DNA from: Caldimonas tepidiphila
GTDB lineage: Bacteria; Pseudomonadota; Gammaproteobacteria; Burkholderiales; Burkholderiaceae_C
Length of the DNA: 64,000 nucleotides
Reading direction: 5' to 3'
Assembly (NCBI RefSeq): GCF_003569765.1
Contig: NZ_QXMG01000012.1
Span: 1-64,000 of the forward strand
Translations under genes and position numbers: made by a program
Shown here: positions 8,498-18,783 of the stretch, in pieces
Position numbering within the stretch: position 1 is the stretch's first letter
Layout of the letters: every line of letters starts with the position of its first letter
The notes under the pieces: generated by a model
What the model was told of the DNA's origin: nothing
Database searches by the model: none
The model's input: only the letters and a program-made list of their open reading frames with translations

Positions 8498-8520
8498 AAA
8501 GCCCGGACAGGCCGGGCTTT
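8498..8520 (-). terminator. Rho-independent terminator of the tRNA-Lys pair
   Basis: On the minus strand AAAGCCCGG, a short loop, and CCGGGCTTTTTT form a 9-bp stem followed by a T-run. It sits about 50 bases beyond the 3' end of tRNA-Lys(CTT). A degraded copy of the same hairpin lies beside the tRNA remnant near 5885-5905. Confidence 0.85.
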
Positions 8521-8570
8521 GAGTCTTGCGTCCAAGTGCTTGCCGCACTTGGTGTTTTTCTTGCTTTTCC

Positions 8571-8646
8571 TGGTGGGCCCTGAGTGACTCGAACACTCGA
8601 CCTACGGATTAAGAGTCCGCTGCTCTACCAACTGAGCTAAGAGCCC
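8571..8646 (-). tRNA. tRNA-Lys (anticodon CTT)
   Basis: The minus strand folds as a 76-nt cloverleaf: acceptor GGGCTCT pairing with AGGGCCC, D-arm AGCTCAGTTGGTAGAGC, anticodon loop CTCTTAA (anticodon CTT, reads AAG), T-arm with TTCGAGT, and an encoded CCA end. It lies 22 bases downstream of tRNA-Lys(TTT) and probably shares its transcript. Confidence 0.97.
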
Positions 8647-8668
8647 GAAATCTTTTCAAGGATTTCGG

Positions 8669-8744
8669 TGGTGGGTCGTGCGTGACTCGAACACGCGACC
8701 AACGGATTAAAAGTCCGCTGCTCTACCGACTGAGCTAACGACCC
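8669..8744 (-). tRNA. tRNA-Lys (anticodon TTT)
   Basis: This is a 76-nt cloverleaf on the minus strand: acceptor GGGTCGT with ACGACCC, anticodon loop CTTTTAA (anticodon TTT, reads AAA/AAG), T-loop TTCGAGT, and an encoded CCA end. Its first eight to ten bases overlap the end of tcdA: the tcdA stop codon TAG lies inside the tRNA at 8735-8737. Confidence 0.97.
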
Positions 8745-9571
8745 GCCGAAGACTTAGATTCTATACCGGTTTTTTCCGGCTCCGCAAGCACTTTTCGCGT
8801 GCCGCTCGAAATTTGTTGCAACACCTCGCCGGCGGCCACCAGACCGAAGGTCGCTGTCACGGTGACGACCGAGCCGTAGCCGTGGCAGTTCAGGCTGCCG
8901 TCGACTTCGCAGGCGGCGTCCGCGGGCGGGCTGACGTTCTCGCGCGAGAACACGCAGCGCACGTCGATGCGGCCCTGGCGCGGCGCGCCGTGGAACTTGC
9001 GCAGCCGCTGGCGCAGCGACGCGAGCAGCGGGTCATGCGTGGTCTCGGCGAGGTCGCCGACCTCGACCTGCTGCGCCAGGCGCTTGCCGCCGGCCGCGCC
9101 CACGCTCACGAGCAGCACGCCGCTCCTGGCCGCCCAGGCCGCGAGCGCCGCCTTGGCCTTGACCTGGTCGCAGCAGTCGATCAGCGCGTCCACCGGCGCC
9201 GGCAGCAGCTGCGGCCAGTTGTCCGGCTCGACGAACTCCTCGACCGGCAGCACCTCGCAGCCGGGATGGATCAGCGCGATGCGCTCGCGCAGCGCCTCGA
9301 CCTTGGCCTGGCCAAGCGTCGGCTCGAGCGCCTGCACCTGGCGGTTGACGTTCGATTCGGCGACATGGTCGAGATCGATCAGCGTCAGCGACGCGACGCC
9401 GCTGCGCGCGAGCGCCTCGGCCGCCCACGAGCCGACGCCGCCGAGCCCGACCACGGCGACGCGTGCCGCGCGGATGCGGCGGTAGCCGGCGTCGCCGTAG
9501 AGGCGGCGCAGGCCGCCGAAACGGCGCTCGAGGCCGTCGTCCACCATTGCGGGGAGCTCGGCCGCGTCCAT
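8735..9571 (-). CDS. tcdA: tRNA threonylcarbamoyladenosine dehydratase TcdA
   Basis: This 278-residue E1-like/ThiF-fold enzyme has the nucleotide-binding motif VVGLGGVGSWAAEALARSG, the LIDLDHVAESNVNRQ segment and the DCCDQVKAK motif of TcdA (CsdL). TcdA dehydrates t6A to cyclic ct6A at position 37 of tRNAs reading ANN codons, including tRNA-Lys. The start is the ATG at 9571; a later Met (MVDDGLERRF) is possible. The gene sits just downstream of cpoB and its stop codon lies inside tRNA-Lys(TTT), so the enzyme and two of its substrate tRNAs probably share a transcript. Confidence 0.92.
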   Translation of the reverse strand: MDAAELPAMVDDGLERRFGGLRRLYGDAGYRRIRAARVAVVGLGGVGSWAAEALARSGVASLTLIDLDHVAESNVNRQVQALEPTLGQAKVEALRERIALIHPGCEVLPVEEFVEPDNWPQLLPAPVDALIDCCDQVKAKAALAAWAARSGVLLVSVGAAGGKRLAQQVEVGDLAETTHDPLLASLRQRLRKFHGAPRQGRIDVRCVFSRENVSPPADAACEVDGSLNCHGYGSVVTVTATFGLVAAGEVLQQISSGTRKVLAEPEKTGIESKSSAGR

Positions 9572-9573
9572 GC

Positions 9574-10362
9574 TCAGCGCAGCGACACCAGCCGGTCCTT
9601 GGCTTCCTTGGCTGCCTCGGACTGCGGATGCGCCTTGATCAGGTCGTCGAGCGTCTTGCGCGCGGCGGGCCGGTCCTTCAGCTCGATCTGGCACATCGCG
9701 ATCGACAGCAGCGCCTCGGGCACCCGCGGGTGGTTCGGCGCCACGGCAACGAGGTTGCGGAACTCGGCAAGCGCCTCGCGGTAGTCGCGCTTGCCGTAGA
9801 ACGCGTTGCCGAGCCAGTAGGACACCGACGGCGCGTAGCCGCTGTTCGGGAAGCGCCGCTGGAAGGCGGCGAAGGCGGCCGCCGCGTTGGTGAAGTCGCC
9901 CTTGCGGAAGGTCTCCAGCGCGGTCTCGTACTCGCGGCGCTCGTCCGGCATCACGAGGATCTCGCGGCCGTCGACGCTCACGCGCTGCGGCTCGATCTTC
10001 TGCAGCCGGTCGTCCATGCCGCGCGCGAGGTCGGTCTGGCGGCGCTGCACCTCGCTGAGGTCGCGTGCGAGCTGCTCGTTCTGGCCGCGCAGGCGCGCGA
10101 TCTCGCCGCGCGTGAGCTCGAGCTGGTTGTTGAGCTCCAGCAGGCTGCGGCGCATCTGCTCCATCTGCTCGGCGAGCCGGTTGCCGCGCTCGGCATTCTC
10201 GGTGCGCGCCTGCTCCTGCTTCTGGCGCAGCTCCAGGATCGCGCGGCGCGCCTCGTCGTCGCCGAACAGCGCCGCCTGCGCGGCACCGCTGAGCACGCCG
10301 AGCGCGAGCACGAAGGCGCCGGCCGCCGGCCGGCCCGCCTTCAGGGAAAAACGTCGATTCAT
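9574..10362 (-). CDS. cpoB: Cell division coordinator CpoB (YbgF)
   Basis: This 262-residue periplasmic protein has an N-terminal signal peptide ending near AQAALFG, a coiled coil at about residues 40-110 (RQKQEQARTENAERGNRLAEQ and following), then a TPR-like C-terminal domain (YETALETFRKGDFTNAAAAF, YWLGNAFYGKRDYREAL, ARKTLDDLIKAHPQSEAAKEA). CpoB coordinates septal peptidoglycan synthesis with Tol-Pal-driven outer-membrane constriction. It follows pal and is two bases from tcdA, as expected for the end of the tol-pal operon. Confidence 0.93.
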   Translation of the reverse strand: MNRRFSLKAGRPAAGAFVLALGVLSGAAQAALFGDDEARRAILELRQKQEQARTENAERGNRLAEQMEQMRRSLLELNNQLELTRGEIARLRGQNEQLARDLSEVQRRQTDLARGMDDRLQKIEPQRVSVDGREILVMPDERREYETALETFRKGDFTNAAAAFAAFQRRFPNSGYAPSVSYWLGNAFYGKRDYREALAEFRNLVAVAPNHPRVPEALLSIAMCQIELKDRPAARKTLDDLIKAHPQSEAAKEAKDRLVSLR

Positions 10363-10421
10363 CGTGAAGGACGGTCAGGGAGGATGGAGGAAACCGGACG
10401 CAGCCCGCGGGCCGGGCCGGC

Positions 10422-10964
10422 TCAGCGGTAGTTCAGCTCGGCACGGCGGTTGCGGGCCCAGGCTTCCTCGCTCTGGCCCTGCACCGCGGGGCGCTCCTCG
10501 CCGTAGCTGACGGCTTCCATCTGGTTCTCGCGCACGCCGAGCAGCTCGAGCGAGCGGCGCACCGACTCGGCGCGCTTCTGGCCGAGCGCCAAGTTGTACT
10601 CGCGGCCACCGCGCTCGTCGGTGTGGCCCTCGATCGTGACGCGGCGGGTCGGGTCGGCCGTCAGGTGCTTGGCGTTGGCCGTCACGGCCGGCTTCGAGTC
10701 CTCGCGGACGATGAAGCTGTCGTAGTCGAAGTAGACCACGCGCTGCTGCTGCGACAGCGCCTGCTGGCCCTGCTGGCCGGCGGACAGGTCGACGGTCGCG
10801 ACCTGCGACTGCGGCGTCGCGCCGGCGGTGCCGCCTTGGCCGGGGTCGACGGCACGGTTCTCGACGGGAGCGGGGTCGTCCAGGCGCACGCCGGATGCAC
10901 AACCGCCCAGCATGACGATGGCTGCGGCCATCGGGCCGAGGAGGGCAGCGGTACGGAACTTCAT
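10422..10964 (-). CDS. pal: Peptidoglycan-associated lipoprotein Pal
   Basis: This 180-residue lipoprotein has a signal peptide and lipobox (VMLGGCASG), a Gln/Ala-rich linker, and an OmpA-C domain with VVYFDYDSF, TIEGHTDERGGREYNLALGQ, RAESV and AWARNRRAELNY. Pal anchors the outer membrane to peptidoglycan and is the partner of TolB. The start at 10964 has an ACAGGAGAGA site. It lies 89 bases after tolB on the same strand. Confidence 0.95.
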   Translation of the reverse strand: MKFRTAALLGPMAAAIVMLGGCASGVRLDDPAPVENRAVDPGQGGTAGATPQSQVATVDLSAGQQGQQALSQQQRVVYFDYDSFIVREDSKPAVTANAKHLTADPTRRVTIEGHTDERGGREYNLALGQKRAESVRRSLELLGVRENQMEAVSYGEERPAVQGQSEEAWARNRRAELNYR

Positions 10965-11053
10965 CTGTGTTCTCTCCTGTAGCAGGAAGCTTCGAAAAAC
11001 GGAAAAGGGCTGGAAACGCAATGCATTGCGAGGCATCAAGGGCCTGCAACGAG

Positions 11054-12331
11054 TCAGGAAGTGTAAGGGCCCCAGACCGGTTCCCTCACGTCGCCGCGGC
11101 TCGAGGCGAGCGTCGCCTTGATCTTGCCGTCGAGCGTCGTGGTCATCAGCACGTTGCGCCCGCCCGCACGGGTGGCATAGACGATCAGGCGGCTGTTGGG
11201 CGCGAAGGACGGGCTCTCGTCGTCCTGCGTGTCGGTGAGCGAGGTGACGGCGCCGCCGGCGAGCTCCATCACCTTCAGCCGGAAGGCGCCGCCGTCGCGG
11301 CCGACGAAGGCCATCCAGCGGCCGTCGGGGCTGATCGCCGGGCTGATGTTGTAGCTGCCGTTGAAGGTGACGCGCTCGGGGTTGCCGCCGGCGGCCGACA
11401 TGCGGTAGATCTGCGGCGAGCCGCCGCGGTCGCTGACGAAGTACAGCGTGCTGCCGTCCGGCGAGAAGGCCGGCTCGGTGTCGATCGCGCTGCTGGTGGT
11501 GACGCGGCGCAGGTTCTCGCCGTTGCGGTTCATCAGGTAGATCTGCGACAGGCCCTCGCGCGTCAGCACCACCGCCAGCTGCCGCCCGTCGGGCGACCAG
11601 GCGGGCGCGCTGTTGGAGCCCTTGAAGCTCGCGATCGGCCGGCGCCGGCCGCTGAGGATGTCCTGCGAGTAGACCACCGGCTTGCGCGTCTCGAAGGACA
11701 CGTAGGCCAGCTCGTTGCCGTCGGGCGCCCAGGCCGGCGAGATGATCGGCTCGGGGCTGGCGAGCGCGACCTGCGCGCCCTCGCCGTCGGAGTCCGCCAC
11801 CCACAGCGTGTAGCGCGGCCCGACCTTGGTGACGTAGGCGATGCGGGTCGCGAACACGCCACGCTCGCCGGTGAGCTTCTCGTAGACGAAGTCGGCGATG
11901 CGATGCGCGGCGAGCCGCAGGTCGGCCTCGGCCACCGCCGCGGCCTCGCCACCGAGGTCCTGCCCCTTGACCGTGTCCCACAGCCGGAAGCGCACGTCGA
12001 CGCGGCCGTCGGCCAGCCGCATCAGGCTGCCGGTGACGAGCGCGTCGGCGCCGCGGCCGCGCCAGTCGGTGAAGGCCGGGCGCGCGCTCTCGTCGAGCGC
12101 AGCGCTCCCCGCGTCCACGCCGCGGAACTGCCCGCTGCGCTCCAGGTCCGCGCGCACGATCGCCGACACCTGCTGCGTGCGGCCGGCCTCGTCACGGAAG
12201 GGCGCGATCGCGATCGGGAACTGCCGCGCGCCGACGCCGGAGATGTCGACGCGGAACTGCGCCTGCGCAAGCGGCGCGACGGCCAGCGCGGGAAGGGTCA
12301 TGAAGGAACGTCGGGTCCACATGGCTTGCAT
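11054..12331 (-). CDS. tolB: Tol-Pal system beta-propeller protein TolB
   Basis: This 425-residue periplasmic protein has an N-terminal TolB domain, then a six-bladed beta-propeller with repeated SPDG-containing blades (EPAFSPDGSTLYFVSD, AISPDGRWMAFVG). It binds Pal and links it to the TolQRA motor. The N-terminus MWTRRSFMTLPALAVAPLAQA resembles a signal peptide with an RR pair. ATG at 12322 is an alternative start. Notably, tolQRA does not precede it: the upstream gene is rng. Confidence 0.95.
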   Translation of the reverse strand: MQAMWTRRSFMTLPALAVAPLAQAQFRVDISGVGARQFPIAIAPFRDEAGRTQQVSAIVRADLERSGQFRGVDAGSAALDESARPAFTDWRGRGADALVTGSLMRLADGRVDVRFRLWDTVKGQDLGGEAAAVAEADLRLAAHRIADFVYEKLTGERGVFATRIAYVTKVGPRYTLWVADSDGEGAQVALASPEPIISPAWAPDGNELAYVSFETRKPVVYSQDILSGRRRPIASFKGSNSAPAWSPDGRQLAVVLTREGLSQIYLMNRNGENLRRVTTSSAIDTEPAFSPDGSTLYFVSDRGGSPQIYRMSAAGGNPERVTFNGSYNISPAISPDGRWMAFVGRDGGAFRLKVMELAGGAVTSLTDTQDDESPSFAPNSRLIVYATRAGGRNVLMTTTLDGKIKATLASSRGDVREPVWGPYTS

Positions 12332-12428
12332 TCGGAAGGTTGGAGGGCGGGCGACCGCCGCGGTGCCCGGGCTGCGCCGCCCCGGCAGGGACAGCGCTGG
12401 CGCGGGGGAAGTTCCCGCGCGCGCAACG

Positions 12429-13898
<1,470 letters not shown>

Positions 13899-13903
13899 GC
13901 GGG

Positions 13904-14530
13904 CTATTGTGCGGGACGCCCGGCCGTCGTGCCGCGCACCTCGAAGTCGCGCAGCAGCCGCGCCGTCTCGTACAGCGGCAAGCCCATGATGCCCGAGTAG
14001 CTGCCGGCAATGTGCGACACCCAGGCCGCGGCCTGGCTCTGGATCGCGTAGGCGCCGGCCTTGCCCATCGGCTCGCCGCTGGCGACGTAGGCGTCGATCT
14101 CGGCCGCGTCCAGCGGCGCGAAGCGCACCCGCGAGACGCTGAGGGCGAGCTCCTCGCGCCCCGCATCTCCGACCGCGACCGCGGTCAGCACGCGGTGCTC
14201 GCGGCCGGCGAGCGCGGCGAGCATCCCGCGCGCCTCGGCCGCGTCGGCGGGCTTGCCGAGGATGCGCCGCCCGAGCGCGACCGTGGTGTCCGAGCACAGG
14301 ATCGGCGCGACGGGCAGGCCGCGCTCGCGCAGCCGGCGCCGCGCCGCGTCGAGCTTGGCGCGCGTCACGCGCTCGACGTAGGCCTGCGGCGCCTCGCCGC
14401 GACGCACCGCCTCGAGCGCCTCGGCGTCCTCGTGCTCGCCCGGCAGCAGCAGCTCGTGGCGCACGCCGATCTGCCCGAGCAGCTGGCGGCGGCGCGGGCT
14501 CTGCGAGGCAAGGTAGATGAAGTCGGGCAT
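13904..14530 (-). CDS. maf: Maf nucleoside-triphosphate pyrophosphatase
   Basis: This 208-residue Maf/YhdE-family enzyme hydrolyses modified or non-canonical nucleoside triphosphates. Diagnostic motifs are [12 protein letters not shown] at the N-terminus, [15 protein letters not shown] in the centre, and the ending [14 protein letters not shown]. It sits between rlmH and rng, its usual place in Burkholderiales. Confidence 0.93.
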   Translation of the reverse strand: MPDFIYLASQSPRRRQLLGQIGVRHELLLPGEHEDAEALEAVRRGEAPQAYVERVTRAKLDAARRRLRERGLPVAPILCSDTTVALGRRILGKPADAAEARGMLAALAGREHRVLTAVAVGDAGREELALSVSRVRFAPLDAAEIDAYVASGEPMGKAGAYAIQSQAAAWVSHIAGSYSGIMGLPLYETARLLRDFEVRGTTAGRPAQ

Positions 14531-14648
14531 GGCGGCGGTGCGGAATGGAATGGGGGATGGAAAGGATCGGGGGGCGCGCGAAGACGGCGCGCAGCACGCG
14601 CGCCGCCCGCCCGGGCGGCGCTGCGCTGCAGCGGCAGGCCGGTCCGCC

Positions 14649-15116
14649 CTACTCGCGATGGTAGGGATGGCCCACCATCACCGACCAGGCGCGGTAGAGC
14701 TGCTCGGCGAGCATCACCCGCACCATCGCGTGCGGCAGCGTCAGGTCCGACAGGCGCAGCGTCTCGTCGGCCGAGGCCTTCAGCGCCGGGTCGAGCCCGT
14801 CGGGACCGCCGATCAGCAGCGCCACGTCGCGGCCCTCGGGCATCCAGGCCTTCAGCCGCTCGGCGAGCTGCACCGTGGTGTGGCGCGTGCCGCGCTCGTC
14901 GAGCACGACGCGGCGCGCGCCCTTCGGGATCGCGGCCTCGATGCGCGCGCGCTCGGCGGCGAGCAGCGTCTCGGTGGTCTTGCTGCCGCGCGGCTCGGTC
15001 TTGACCGCGCGCACCTCCAGCCGCAGCTCGGGCGGGAAGCGCTTCGCGTAGTCCTCGTACGCGGTCTCGGCCCAGCCCGGCATGCGCTGGCCCACCGCGA
15101 CGACGACGAGCTTCAT
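14649..15116 (-). CDS. rlmH: 23S rRNA (pseudouridine1915-N3)-methyltransferase RlmH
   Basis: This 155-residue SPOUT-class methyltransferase has [17 protein letters not shown] at the start, the [12 protein letters not shown] knot region and the family ending [18 protein letters not shown]. It methylates pseudouridine 1915 of 23S rRNA in the assembled ribosome. Its ATG overlaps the rsfS stop codon (ATGA), so the two are translationally coupled. Confidence 0.96.
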   Translation of the reverse strand: MKLVVVAVGQRMPGWAETAYEDYAKRFPPELRLEVRAVKTEPRGSKTTETLLAAERARIEAAIPKGARRVVLDERGTRHTTVQLAERLKAWMPEGRDVALLIGGPDGLDPALKASADETLRLSDLTLPHAMVRVMLAEQLYRAWSVMVGHPYHRE

Positions 15117-15844
15117 GCCTCGCGGGTCGCGGCCTTGCGCGCCGGGGCCTTCCTGGCGGCGGCCTTCTTCGCCGCCGGGGCCTTCGCGGCGGTGGTCTTC
15201 TTCGCCGCCGCCTTGCGCGCGACCGGCGCCTTCACGACCAGCGTCTGCGCCACCGGCTCGGCGCCCGCCGCGGTCTTGCGCGCGGCGGTCTTCTTCGCTG
15301 CGGCCTTCTTGGCGGGGGCCTTCTTCGCGGCGGCGGTCTTGCGCGCCGCCGGCCGGGCCGGTGCCTCGTCGGCATCGGCCACCGTGGTGCGCGCCGCGGT
15401 CTTGCGCGCGGCCTTCTTCGCCGCGGGCTTGCGGGCGGCGGGCGCCTCCCCGTCCCCGTCGGCGTCCTCGGGCTCGCTCGCCTTGGGCAGGCCGCGCACC
15501 GGGCCGGTCTTCATCTTCACCGGCTTGCCGCCCCAGATCTCCTCGAGGTGGTAGTACTGGCGGATGGTGGGCTGCATGATGTGCGCGACCGCCGCGCCGC
15601 AGTCGACGATGATCCACTCGCCGTTTTCCTCGCCCTCGGTGCGGATGACCGGGAAGCCGCTGGATTTGACTGCGTCACGCACGCTGGCGGCCAGGGCCTT
15701 GGTCTGCCGGTTCGACGTCCCCGAGGCGATGATCACGCGCTCGAACAGCGGCGAGAGGTGCTCGGTGTTGAAGACGGCGATGTCCTGCGCCTTCACGTCT
15801 TCCAGGCCATCGACGATGGCGCGTTGCAGTTTGCGGATGTCCAT
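15113..15844 (-). CDS. rsfS: Ribosomal silencing factor RsfS with a long Lys/Ala-rich tail
   Basis: Residues 1-115 are the RsfS/Iojap domain ([22 protein letters not shown], then [18 protein letters not shown] and the REYYxLE-like [11 protein letters not shown]). It binds uL14 on the 50S subunit and blocks subunit joining during starvation. The protein then continues for about 115 residues of AAKK/AARKT-type repeats that look like the basic tail of histone H1-like proteins, giving 243 residues where about 105-130 is usual. The tail keeps one frame to the ATGA overlap with rlmH, so it is not a sequencing frameshift. Confidence 0.92.
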   Translation of the reverse strand: MDIRKLQRAIVDGLEDVKAQDIAVFNTEHLSPLFERVIIASGTSNRQTKALAASVRDAVKSSGFPVIRTEGEENGEWIIVDCGAAVAHIMQPTIRQYYHLEEIWGGKPVKMKTGPVRGLPKASEPEDADGDGEAPAARKPAAKKAARKTAARTTVADADEAPARPAARKTAAAKKAPAKKAAAKKTAARKTAAGAEPVAQTLVVKAPVARKAAAKKTTAAKAPAAKKAAARKAPARKAATREA

Positions 15845-15864
15845 TGAGGGGGGCGTCTCCAGGT

Positions 15865-16482
15865 TCAAGAGGTGTAGAGGTGATGCTGCGCAATATAGCG
15901 CGCGACCGCGGGCGGAACGAGGCCGTCCAGCGGCTCGCCGCGCGCGGCGCGAGCACGGATTTCGGTGGATGACAGCGGCATCGGCGGCAGCGGCAGCTCG
16001 ACGACGCGATGCGGCAGCGCCGCGAGCGCCGGCGCGGGCGACGGCACGGAGCCGGCGCGTCCCGCCACCGCGAGCGTCACGCGCCGCACCACCGCCTGCC
16101 AGTCGCGCCAGCTGTCGAGCGCGCCGTACTGGTCCTGGCCGATGACGAGGAACCAGTCGGCCTCGGTGCGGTCCTGCAGCTCGCGCAGCGTGTCGATCGT
16201 GTAGGTCGGGCCATCGCGCTCGACCTCGCGGCGGTCGATCACGAAGCGCGGCTCGTCCGCGATCGCGAGCCCGACCATCGCGCAGCGGTGCACGGCCGCC
16301 GTCAGCACGCGCGCCTTCTGCCACGCGTGCCCGACCGGCAGCCAGCGCAGCTCGTCGAGTTCGAGCCGCGCGAGCGCCAGCCGCGCCAGCGCGAGATGCG
16401 CGCAATGTACAGGATCGAAGCTGCCGCCGAGCAGGCCGATGCGCGGAAGGCGGGGGGCGGGGGCGTTCACGGCGTTCGGCAA
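15865..16482 (-). CDS. nadD: Nicotinate-nucleotide adenylyltransferase
   Basis: This 205-residue enzyme makes deamido-NAD from nicotinate mononucleotide and ATP. It shows the nucleotidyltransferase motif GLLGGSFDPVHCAHL and the C-terminal ISSTxIR-type motif as LSSTEIRARA. It lies 20 bases upstream of rsfS on the same strand, the usual pairing. Confidence 0.94.
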   Translation of the reverse strand: MPNAVNAPAPRLPRIGLLGGSFDPVHCAHLALARLALARLELDELRWLPVGHAWQKARVLTAAVHRCAMVGLAIADEPRFVIDRREVERDGPTYTIDTLRELQDRTEADWFLVIGQDQYGALDSWRDWQAVVRRVTLAVAGRAGSVPSPAPALAALPHRVVELPLPPMPLSSTEIRARAARGEPLDGLVPPAVARYIAQHHLYTS

Positions 16483-16501
16483 GTCGGTCGCGCGGCAGCG
16501 T

Positions 16502-17422
16502 TCAGGCCCAGTCGCGCGGCCGCAGGAAGTCGCTGTAGAGCCGCGCCTCGGGCGTGCCCGGCTCGGGATGCCAGTCGTAGCGCCACTTCACGATCGGCGG
16601 CATCGACATCAGGATGCTCTCGGTGCGGCCGCCCGACTGCAGCCCGAAGAGCGTGCCGCGGTCGAACACGAGGTTGAACTCGACGTAGCGCCCGCGCCGG
16701 TAGGCCTGGAAGTCGCGCTCGCGCTCGCCGTACTCCAGGCTGCGGCGCCGCTGCACGATCGGAAGGTAGGCGTCCAGGAAGGCGTCGCCGACCGCGCGCG
16801 TCATCGCGAAGCTGCCGTCGAGGCCGAGCTCGGAGAAGTCGTCGAAGAACACGCCGCCCACGCCGCGCGGCTCGTCGCGGTGCTTCAGGAAGAAGTACTC
16901 GTCGCACCAGGTCTTGAAGCGCGGGTACTTGTCGTCGCCGTAGGGCGCGAGCGCCGCCTTGCAGCTGGCGTGGAAGTGCCGCGCGTCCTCCTCGAAGCCG
17001 TAGTAGGGCGTGAGGTCCATGCCGCCGCCGAACCACACCACCGGCTCGCGCCCCTCGGGCAGCGCCGCGAACATGCGCACGTTCATGTGCACCGTCGGCA
17101 CATAGGGGTTGCGCGGGTGGAAGACCAGCGACACGCCCATCGCCTCGAAGGGCGCGCCGGCGAGCTCCGGGCGGTGCGCGGTGGCCGAGGGCGGCAGCTG
17201 CCGGCCCTTCACATGGGAGAAATTGCAGCCGCCGCGCTCGAGCAGGCCGCCCTCCTCCACCAGGCGCGACAGGCCGTCGCCTTCCAGCCGGCCGCCCACC
17301 GGGCGCACCCAGGCGTCGCGGCGGAAGTCGTGGCCGTCCTCGGCCTCCATCGTGCGCACGATGCGCTCCTGCAGCTCGAGCAGGTAGTGGCGGGCGGCGT
17401 CGGTCGAGAAGTTCGCGCTCAT
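16502..17422 (-). CDS. hemF: Oxygen-dependent coproporphyrinogen III oxidase
   Basis: This 306-residue enzyme performs the aerobic oxidative decarboxylation of coproporphyrinogen III to protoporphyrinogen IX. Family blocks are clear: [53 protein letters not shown], and [31 protein letters not shown]. The ATG at 17422 lies only about 20 bases beyond an intrinsic-terminator-like hairpin in its leader, suggesting attenuation or expression by readthrough from purD. Confidence 0.95.
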   Translation of the reverse strand: MSANFSTDAARHYLLELQERIVRTMEAEDGHDFRRDAWVRPVGGRLEGDGLSRLVEEGGLLERGGCNFSHVKGRQLPPSATAHRPELAGAPFEAMGVSLVFHPRNPYVPTVHMNVRMFAALPEGREPVVWFGGGMDLTPYYGFEEDARHFHASCKAALAPYGDDKYPRFKTWCDEYFFLKHRDEPRGVGGVFFDDFSELGLDGSFAMTRAVGDAFLDAYLPIVQRRRSLEYGERERDFQAYRRGRYVEFNLVFDRGTLFGLQSGGRTESILMSMPPIVKWRYDWHPEPGTPEARLYSDFLRPRDWA

Positions 17423-17441
17423 GCGGGTGCGGCTTTTCAAG

Positions 17442-17470
17442 AAAAAAGCCGGGCAAACGGCTTGCCCGGC
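17442..17470 (-). terminator. Terminator/attenuator hairpin between purD and hemF
   Basis: On the minus strand GCCGGGCAA, a 5-nt loop and TTGCCCGGC form a perfect 9-bp stem followed directly by CTTTTTTC. It begins about 30 bases after the purD stop and ends about 20 bases before the hemF start codon. This leaves little room for an independent hemF promoter. Confidence 0.8.
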
Positions 17471-17499
17471 GGAAGCGCTCGAAAGCGGGGGAACGAGGC

Positions 17500-18783
17500 T
17501 CAGCGGCGGGTGATCGCCCGGTGGCCGATGTCGCGGCGGCACTGCATGCCTTCGAAGTGGATGCCCTGCAGCACGTCGTAGGCGCGCTGCTGCGCGCCGC
17601 GCACCGAGTCGCCGAGCGCGGTGACGCACAGCACGCGCCCGCCCGAGGTCAGCGTGCGCTCGTCCTCGCGCACCGTGCCGGCGTGGAAGACCATCGCGTC
17701 CGGGTACTCGGGCGGCAGCCCGGTGATCGCGTCGCCCTTGCGCGGGTCGAGCGGGTAGCCGGCGGCGGCCATCACGACGCCGAGCGCGACGCGGCGGTCC
17801 CAGTCGAGGTTGACCTTGTCGAGCGTGCCGTCGGTGGCGGCGAGCATCACCTCGAGCAGGTCGGTCTTCAGCCGCATCATGATCGGCTGCGTCTCGGGGT
17901 CGCCCATGCGGGTGTTGAACTCGAGCGTCTTGGGCTGGCCGTTGGCGTCGATCATCAGGCCGGCGTAGAGGAAGCCGGTGAAGGGGATGCCGTCCTTGGC
18001 CATGCCCTGGATCGTCGGCAGGATGATCTCGTGCATCGCGCGGGCGTGGACGTTGGGCGTGACCACCGGCGCGGGCGAGTAGGCGCCCATGCCGCCGGTG
18101 TTCGGGCCCTCGTCGCCGTCGAGCAGCCGCTTGTGGTCCTGGCTGGTGGCCAGCGGCAGCACGTGGCGGCCGTCGCACATCACGATGAAGCTCGCCTCCT
18201 CGCCCTGCAGGAACTCCTCGACCACGACGCGCGCGCCGCCGGCGTTGTGCTGCACGCCGAGCTTGTTGTCGAGCAGCATCCAGTCGACGGCCTCGTGCGC
18301 CTCCTCGAGCGTCATCGCGACCACCACGCCCTTGCCGGCGGCCAGGCCGTCGGCCTTGACGACGATCGGCGCGCCGATGCGGTCCACGTAGGCGTGCGCC
18401 GCGGCAGCGTCCGAGAAGGTCTCGTAGGCCGCGGTCGGGATGCCATGGCGCTTCATGAAGTCCTTGGCGAAGGCCTTGGAGCTCTCGAGCTGCGCCGCGG
18501 CCTTGGTGGGCCCGAAGATGCGCAGGCCGCGCGCGCGGAACAGGTCCACGACGCCCGCGGCCAGCGGCGCCTCGGGGCCGACCACCGTGACGCCGACCTT
18601 CTCGATCTCCGCGAAGTCGGCCAGCGCGGCCGGATCGGTGATCGCGAGGTTCTCCATGCGCGGGTGCAGCGCGGTGCCGCCGTTGCCGGGCGCGACGAAG
18701 ACGCGCGTGACGCGCGGCGACTGCGCCAGCTTCCAGGCGATGGCGTGTTCGCGGCCGCCGCCGCCGATGACGAGGACCTTCAT
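17500..18783 (-). CDS. purD: Phosphoribosylamine-glycine ligase
   Basis: This 427-residue ATP-grasp enzyme catalyses the second step of purine synthesis. It begins [23 protein letters not shown] and contains [32 protein letters not shown] and [13 protein letters not shown]. Its start codon overlaps the yebC stop (ATGA). The length is typical. Confidence 0.96.
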   Translation of the reverse strand: MKVLVIGGGGREHAIAWKLAQSPRVTRVFVAPGNGGTALHPRMENLAITDPAALADFAEIEKVGVTVVGPEAPLAAGVVDLFRARGLRIFGPTKAAAQLESSKAFAKDFMKRHGIPTAAYETFSDAAAAHAYVDRIGAPIVVKADGLAAGKGVVVAMTLEEAHEAVDWMLLDNKLGVQHNAGGARVVVEEFLQGEEASFIVMCDGRHVLPLATSQDHKRLLDGDEGPNTGGMGAYSPAPVVTPNVHARAMHEIILPTIQGMAKDGIPFTGFLYAGLMIDANGQPKTLEFNTRMGDPETQPIMMRLKTDLLEVMLAATDGTLDKVNLDWDRRVALGVVMAAAGYPLDPRKGDAITGLPPEYPDAMVFHAGTVREDERTLTSGGRVLCVTALGDSVRGAQQRAYDVLQGIHFEGMQCRRDIGHRAITRR

